The notes under the pieces are model-generated. The model was not told the DNA's origin. It ran no database searches and was given only the letters and a program-made list of their open reading frames with translations. The translations under genes were made by a program, and so were the position numbers. Below are positions 60,169 to 64,000 of a stretch of DNA of 64,000 bases, in pieces. Numbering within the stretch: the first letter of the stretch is position 1; every line of letters starts with the position of its first letter. The stretch is from Prevotellaceae bacterium (GTDB lineage: Bacteria; Bacteroidota; Bacteroidia; Bacteroidales; Bacteroidaceae), in contig JAUNOM010000003.1 of the NCBI GenBank assembly GCA_030531085.1, positions 82,790-146,789 of the forward strand, in the 5' to 3' direction.

Positions 60169-60980
60169 CAGCCCACTTCTATCTCGCTTACCTCTGTTAC
60201 CCTGTCAGTCCATCCGTCCATTATCACCGCAGGCGAGTGCGTAGTCAGTATCACCTGCACATTGGGGTTTATCTCCATTATGATGTTCAGCAGCTGCTTC
60301 TGCCACTCTATGTGCAGGCTCACCTCCGGCTCATCCATGAACAGTACGTATGGCTGCTGGTCCTGTACCAGTACCGTCAGCAGTATCACCAGCATCTGCT
60401 TCTCTCCGCTCGACAGCTGGTATGGCATCAGGGTCTCTCCCATCTGCATGAAGCGTATCTCGTTCTCCGTGCGTATTATGGTCTTCTTGGTGTCGGCAAA
60501 GAGGCTGTCCACAATGTCATGGAAACGCTTCTTGTTCTCCGACAGCCGCTGTGCCATCACCGGCGCGTCGCTTCTGCCGCTCTGCAGCATCTCTATTATT
60601 CTGTTACCGAGGTTCACCTGATAGTCCAGATACCTCCTCTGCAGTTTGAAAAGCTGCAGGTCCAGCTCCGTGACAATCTTGAAGTCCAGTCTGGATGTTA
60701 TCTCCGAGCTTATCAGAGGCCTGTCAAATGAGCGTATAGTGTCAAAGCGCAGCGTGTCGGCATCATCCTCATGCAGCATCAGTCTCACGCCATTTCCATT
60801 CTCCACCATGCCGTCGGCCTGCACCAATGGTGTGAGGACCTTGCTTAATATGGTGCTCTTGCCCACACCGTTCACGCCACTGAGAATGTTGACGTGCCTG
60901 TCCAGCTGCCATTTAATGTGCTTTCTGCCGTTCCAAAGGGAGTCTATCTCAATCTGCTTTATGTATTCTGCGTATTTCAT
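60168..60980 (-). CDS. RecF/SMC-like AAA ATPase, partner of DUF4435
   Basis: 270 aa. ABC-type ATPase of the AAA_21/AAA_15 kind: Walker A GVNGVGKST (35-43), signature LSSGEKQ (189-195), Walker B YVLFMDEPEVSLHI (211-224) and the H-switch TTHSP (246-250). The middle helices (residues 100-175) are short, so it lacks the long coiled-coil arm of SMC proteins and is smaller than typical PARIS AriA. First gene of the operon, 1-nt overlap with the DUF4435 gene. Probably senses a signal and controls the TOPRIM partner. Confidence 0.88.
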   Translation of the reverse strand: MKYAEYIKQIEIDSLWNGRKHIKWQLDRHVNILSGVNGVGKSTILSKVLTPLVQADGMVENGNGVRLMLHEDDADTLRFDTIRSFDRPLISSEITSRLDFKIVTELDLQLFKLQRRYLDYQVNLGNRIIEMLQSGRSDAPVMAQRLSENKKRFHDIVDSLFADTKKTIIRTENEIRFMQMGETLMPYQLSSGEKQMLVILLTVLVQDQQPYVLFMDEPEVSLHIEWQKQLLNIIMEINPNVQVILTTHSPAVIMDGWTDRVTEVSEIEVG

Positions 60981-61072
60981 GTTGTTAAGGAGTAAGTAGA
61001 ATGGCGATGCGGTCTTGTCATCAAACGGTCATAATGTGACAGCGACAGTATCATGTATAAATATCATTTCTG

Positions 61073-61104
61073 CAAAGGTAAGCAAAAAAAATCAATGCCC
61101 CAAA
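61073..61104 (-). promoter_or_regulatory. Promoter of the ATPase-DUF4435-dehydrogenase-PIN operon
   Basis: Minus strand: TTTG (complement of 61101-61104), 20 bp, TACCTTTG (complement of 61073-61080). Leader about 85 nt to ATG 60980. The rest of the 320-bp gap to 61300 is AT-rich and holds the XRE promoter and its repeats. Confidence 0.82.
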
Positions 61105-61220
61105 TGTTTTTTATATTTTAACTTGATACACAACCTGTAAATAAATAGTGGAATATAGTATTTATAGTGGTGTATCATAGAAAACTTATATGTAATTACT
61201 TTTGTTAAGATAAATATTCA

Positions 61221-61262
61221 TTGTTATATTTAACAATTGTTTGGTTGTTATATTTGACAATT
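61221..61262 (+). promoter_or_regulatory. Tandem dyad operators overlapping the XRE promoter
   Basis: TTGTTATATTTAACAATT at 61221-61238 and TTGTTATATTTGACAATT at 61245-61262, 24 bp apart. Each is a dyad TTGTTA-TATT-TRACAA (perfect in the first copy). The second covers the -33 TTTG at 61253-61256. Most likely the binding sites of the XRE protein encoded downstream. Confidence 0.7.
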
Positions 61263-61284
61263 CGATTATTTGTTATTACCTTTG
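61253..61284 (+). promoter_or_regulatory. Promoter of the XRE-exported protein-CoiA-like operon
   Basis: TTTG at 61253-61256, 20 bp, TACCTTTG at 61277-61284. Leader about 12 nt to ATG 61301, so the earlier TTG at 61241 cannot be the start. Confidence 0.82.
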
Positions 61285-61300
61285 CAAAAAATATAGAATT

Positions 61301-61768
61301 ATGATAGAAAGTATTGAGTTTGAAGCAAAAGGACAGAATCAGTCAGAAATAAGATTGCAGCATTCGACAGGTGAAATAACTACATTGCTTTTTAGTAGTA
61401 TGTTTCCTATGCAGGCACAAGGGTATTATATTAAAGCAATTAACTTATTAATAGCCCAAAAACCGGATATATCTCCAAAAGATGATTTGTTTAATATATT
61501 TACAAATTGGTTTATTCGACATTCATTAGAGATGCCATTAGGTGTAGGTACTTCAAAGAATGAAGAACGTATAAGAATAGGCAACAGAATAAAGGAAATA
61601 CGAGAAGAAAAGCATTTGGAAGCAAAAGCACTTTCTTTGTTAACAGGTATAGATGCAGCTAACTTATGTCGAATAGAACAAGGAAAGCAATCAGCAGGTA
61701 TAGATGTATTGTCTAAAATAGCAAATGCTATGGGTTATAGGATAGATTTTGTTGAACTTAAAAAATAA
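61301..61768 (+). CDS. XRE-family helix-turn-helix regulator
   Basis: 155 aa. The C-terminal half is a Cro/CI-type helix-turn-helix: RIGNRIKEIREEKHLEAKAL, SLLTGIDAANLCRIEQGKQS, GIDVLSKIANAMGYRIDFVE. The N-terminal ~85 residues (IESIEFEAKGQNQSEIRLQH) are an unassigned domain. It likely represses its own promoter through the tandem dyads. AT-rich composition unlike the upstream 60 kb. First of three genes spaced by 5 and 3 bp. Confidence 0.9.
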   Translation: MIESIEFEAKGQNQSEIRLQHSTGEITTLLFSSMFPMQAQGYYIKAINLLIAQKPDISPKDDLFNIFTNWFIRHSLEMPLGVGTSKNEERIRIGNRIKEIREEKHLEAKALSLLTGIDAANLCRIEQGKQSAGIDVLSKIANAMGYRIDFVELKK

Positions 61769-61773
61769 TTGTT

Positions 61774-62172
61774 ATGAAAAAGTCATTTGTTTTAATGTTG
61801 TGTATGATTATGTTTGCTATCTCATTAAACGCACAAGATGCCTCTTCACAAATGAAAACAACGATAGCCTCACCTGATAGTAATGTTAATTTTCGCCTTT
61901 ACCGGACATTTAACAGGTGGACATTCTTAAAACTTGATACGCGAACTGGTAAAATAAATCACGTTCAGTACAGTATGGATGGTGATGCTATGCAGTATTC
62001 TTTGAATGATTATCCATTAGTGGATGAAGAGGGGGCAAAAACTGGAAGGTTCTTTTTATACCCTACAGAGAATATTTATACTTTTATCTTGTTAGATCAA
62101 GTAGATGGACGAGTGTGGCAAGTACAATGGAATATAGATAAAAGTAAAAGAGGGATTTGGAGAATTTATTAA
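61774..62172 (+). CDS. Small exported protein of unknown function
   Basis: 132 aa. Signal peptide MKKSFVLMLCMIMFAISLNA with cleavage near AQD. The mature part has repeated beta-strand pairs around W/Y residues (YRTFNRWTFLKLDTRTGKIN, TENIYTFILLDQVDGRVWQV), suggesting a small beta fold with an internal duplication. No family name recalled with confidence. It sits between the regulator and the CoiA-like gene, which is odd for an exported protein. Confidence 0.75.
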   Translation: MKKSFVLMLCMIMFAISLNAQDASSQMKTTIASPDSNVNFRLYRTFNRWTFLKLDTRTGKINHVQYSMDGDAMQYSLNDYPLVDEEGAKTGRFFLYPTENIYTFILLDQVDGRVWQVQWNIDKSKRGIWRIY

Positions 62173-62175
62173 ACT

Positions 62176-63846
62176 ATGTCAAAACAGAAACCATATTTGA
62201 CTTACGCAATTAATGCGGAAGGGTATTTGACGCACGTAGATGCAGTGTCAAAAGGATTATCGTGTGCTTGTATTTGCCCTCATTGTCATAATAAATTATG
62301 TGCAAAGAATGGTGGAAACAATAAGGTTCATCATTTTGCACATAAAGATGGAAGTGATTGTGTGGGAGCAGTGGAGTCGGCATTGCACATGATGGCAAAA
62401 GAAATTCTTCAGGAGAATAAGAAGGTTATGTTGCCTTCTGTTTATAATAAGAACCAGAATGGCGTAAAGACGGAATTCTCACAGGTGAAAGTTGAGCCTA
62501 ATGACAAAGAACTGAAGTTGCGTCCAGATTGTATTGGCTACACAAACGATGGTAAAGAGATATGGGTAGAATTTAAAAGAACTCATCAGGTGGATGCCAA
62601 AAAGGCTGGTAAAATAATTTCGGCAAAGAAAGATTGTATAGAGATTGATTTGAATAAGAGTGAGCTTGACCCTGTTTCTTTGCAGAAATTTATAGAGAAT
62701 GAGGTCGCTCATAGAAAATGGATATATAATAGTCAATGCCCACCCACACAGTACTCAGATAATGAAACGCATAGATGTGATGATTATAATAATGACAGTT
62801 CCTCACATATAAGAAGGCATTTAGCTATGGACGATACAGGAAATATAGTTAGCCTGTATAATTTATCTGAAATAAACACATTAGAACATACATATTATTG
62901 TATGGCGTGTGGTAAAGAGGTTTTTATTGATGTTGATGATTACGGACAATATTCTTTTGAACATTTAAGTGACAATGAACAATGTATGGATGACTATTAT
63001 TTATATGAGGCGGCCAAGAAAATTTTATATCAGAAATTCAATACGGCCAATAAGTTTGAGATTGAAGTTCCTAAAGTTATGAAATGTGAGGAACAATCGA
63101 ATTGTAAATTACCTTCGTCATATACTCAATACTGCTCAAAACCTGTTAGCAGACGTTATGATTTAAAACAATTAGGATATAATAACTGTTCTATCGACTA
63201 TATGTTTCCGAATGCAGACTATAGGTGTGACATTGTATTGTTTAGAGGAGAAGATATAGATACATCTATAATCATTTCTATTATGACGGAAGATTGTTAT
63301 GTTGATGTTACATCAATGCATAAACGCACCATAGAGGTTAGGGTAGATTATGAAAGTGATGTTTATAGATTGCAAAACCAATCATTGGATAAGATTAATG
63401 TGAAGATGTATAATTTTCATAAATCTTTGCCTGATGGAGCTCATAAAGAAGACATAAATAATCCTTTGCTGGCCTTTACTTTATTTGTTAGTGGTAAATA
63501 TTCTATTGGTACTATTAGTTGCCATACTCCAAAGGAGCGTAGTGCAGTTTATAAGATTATGTTTTTTTCTGGATTAGAAGACAGCTATAAACTGAAGCAA
63601 TTTGCAATATATAAGTGCTATAAAGCTCATAGAACTGTTTGTATATGTGAATTATGTAGCTTCCTTAAAATACCATCTTCTTATCTGTCACATAAAGTAT
63701 GTATAAGGTATAAAACTAAAGGTACTCAACATTATCCGTTGAAGACAAAGCCTATTAATTGTCCATGGTTTGAGTATAATGAGGGTATGGAGATGATATT
63801 TCAAGAGTTTGAAAATAAAATAGAATTCATAGAACACACATTTTAG
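62176..63846 (+). CDS. CoiA-like nuclease-domain protein with two related modules
   Basis: 556 aa. Module 1: zinc knuckle CPHCHNKLC with HHFAHKDGSDC (residues 34-62), a helix ESALHMMAKEILQ, then a PD-(D/E)xK nuclease signature, LRPDCIGY (Asp118) and IWVEFKRTH (Glu132, Lys134). This is the layout of competence protein CoiA. Module 2 repeats the pattern, CMACGKE (242-248), SFEHLSDNEQC, LYEAAKKILYQKF, YRCDIVLF (Asp352), but lacks the ExK pair, so it looks inactive. The C-terminal ~150 residues are unassigned. AT-rich, last gene of the XRE operon. It may be a DNA nuclease in defence or DNA uptake. Confidence 0.75.
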   Translation: MSKQKPYLTYAINAEGYLTHVDAVSKGLSCACICPHCHNKLCAKNGGNNKVHHFAHKDGSDCVGAVESALHMMAKEILQENKKVMLPSVYNKNQNGVKTEFSQVKVEPNDKELKLRPDCIGYTNDGKEIWVEFKRTHQVDAKKAGKIISAKKDCIEIDLNKSELDPVSLQKFIENEVAHRKWIYNSQCPPTQYSDNETHRCDDYNNDSSSHIRRHLAMDDTGNIVSLYNLSEINTLEHTYYCMACGKEVFIDVDDYGQYSFEHLSDNEQCMDDYYLYEAAKKILYQKFNTANKFEIEVPKVMKCEEQSNCKLPSSYTQYCSKPVSRRYDLKQLGYNNCSIDYMFPNADYRCDIVLFRGEDIDTSIIISIMTEDCYVDVTSMHKRTIEVRVDYESDVYRLQNQSLDKINVKMYNFHKSLPDGAHKEDINNPLLAFTLFVSGKYSIGTISCHTPKERSAVYKIMFFSGLEDSYKLKQFAIYKCYKAHRTVCICELCSFLKIPSSYLSHKVCIRYKTKGTQHYPLKTKPINCPWFEYNEGMEMIFQEFENKIEFIEHTF

Positions 63847-64000
63847 AGTATTCAAGTATTGTTTTCTTAAAATAAAATACTGGATATTGTAGGTGGTTTC
63901 AATGTCGTGGGAAATAATAATGCCAAAAATCAAAGTGTCAGGAAAATGGGCTCACCTGAAAAAGTGTGTGGATTAAGCATACAATCTTGTTAGTCTGAAG
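63847..64000. other. AT-rich tail without gene
   Basis: 154 bp to the window edge with no supported gene. AAATCAAAGTGTCAG at 63927-63941 also occurs at 31781-31795, inside the hairpin region of the 31 kb gap. Nothing else is recognised. Confidence 0.4.

Noticed and set aside
61241-61300. Longer N-terminus for the XRE regulator
   Set aside because: The extra codons lie within the promoter and operator.

Overview
The window comes from a Bacteroidota chromosome, most likely order Bacteroidales and close to Prevotella. Four lines of evidence point there: promoters of the TTTG-N20-TAnnTTTG type in front of many genes; families largely confined to this phylum (DUF4290, DUF3256, a split ThrE exporter, a type IX secretion tail, N-terminally extended RluA); SusC/OprP-type outer-membrane proteins; and very weak Shine-Dalgarno signals. 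Nothing plasmid- or prophage-like dominates. Most of the window looks like core chromosome of middling GC. The last 3 kb (after about 61.0 kb) is clearly AT-rich and looks accessory.

Layout. 0-2.8 kb: glutamate synthase (gltB C-terminus, gltD). 2.8-7.8 kb, minus strand: a glycosyltransferase, an LtaS-like membrane phosphotransferase, lpxB and surE. 8.1-12 kb: an RluA-type pseudouridine synthase facing a yicC-hydrolase-small ORF operon. In this first 10 kb four gaps are filled by one-strand G/T-rich (other strand A/C-rich) degenerate repeats. 12-18.6 kb: a plus-strand housekeeping run tsaB-DUF4290-murA-rimM-dxr-rseP-gmk. 19-23 kb, minus strand: an acyl-CoA ligase with a palindromic operator and a histidine kinase/response regulator pair. 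23.2-28.6 kb: gtrA, then an operon carrying a polyferredoxin with an internal twin-arginine motif, a Tat-targeted lipoprotein aldo/keto reductase, DUF1893, an ECF-like membrane protein, tatA and tatC. 28.7-31.2 kb: trigger factor and an OmpA-type lipoprotein. 31.2-32.3 kb: a 1.1 kb gene-free stretch with an interspersed palindromic repeat and a promoter-to-terminator small RNA candidate. 32.3-48.2 kb: a BadF-type kinase, a lipoprotein, a TPR protein, an OprP-like porin, a 1521-aa rhamnogalacturonan lyase fused to beta-strand repeats and a T9SS tail, LysR, ThrE halves, AlkD, Bcp, a DUF362 protein and a TonB receptor. 48.5-56 kb: a small holin-like/YtxH operon, SPOR lipoprotein, ruvX, def, a TPR protein, DUF3256, a second small RNA candidate, a PBP4-like peptidase and rubrerythrin. 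56.1-61.1 kb: two tandem tRNA-Asp genes and a four-gene minus-strand operon (SMC/RecF-like ATPase, DUF4435 TOPRIM protein, iron alcohol dehydrogenase, PIN-domain protein). 61.2-63.8 kb: an AT-rich block with an XRE regulator, an exported protein and a duplicated CoiA-like nuclease.

The strongest candidates for undescribed biology are: the translationally coupled ATPase/DUF4435 pair, which resembles the two halves of the PARIS defence system but sits in an operon with a dehydrogenase and a PIN protein; the Tat operon that carries its own redox cargo; the XRE/CoiA-like AT-rich block; two orphan small RNA candidates; and two unrelated families of intergenic repeats. All functions are read from sequence motifs and recalled family knowledge. 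No database search was run.
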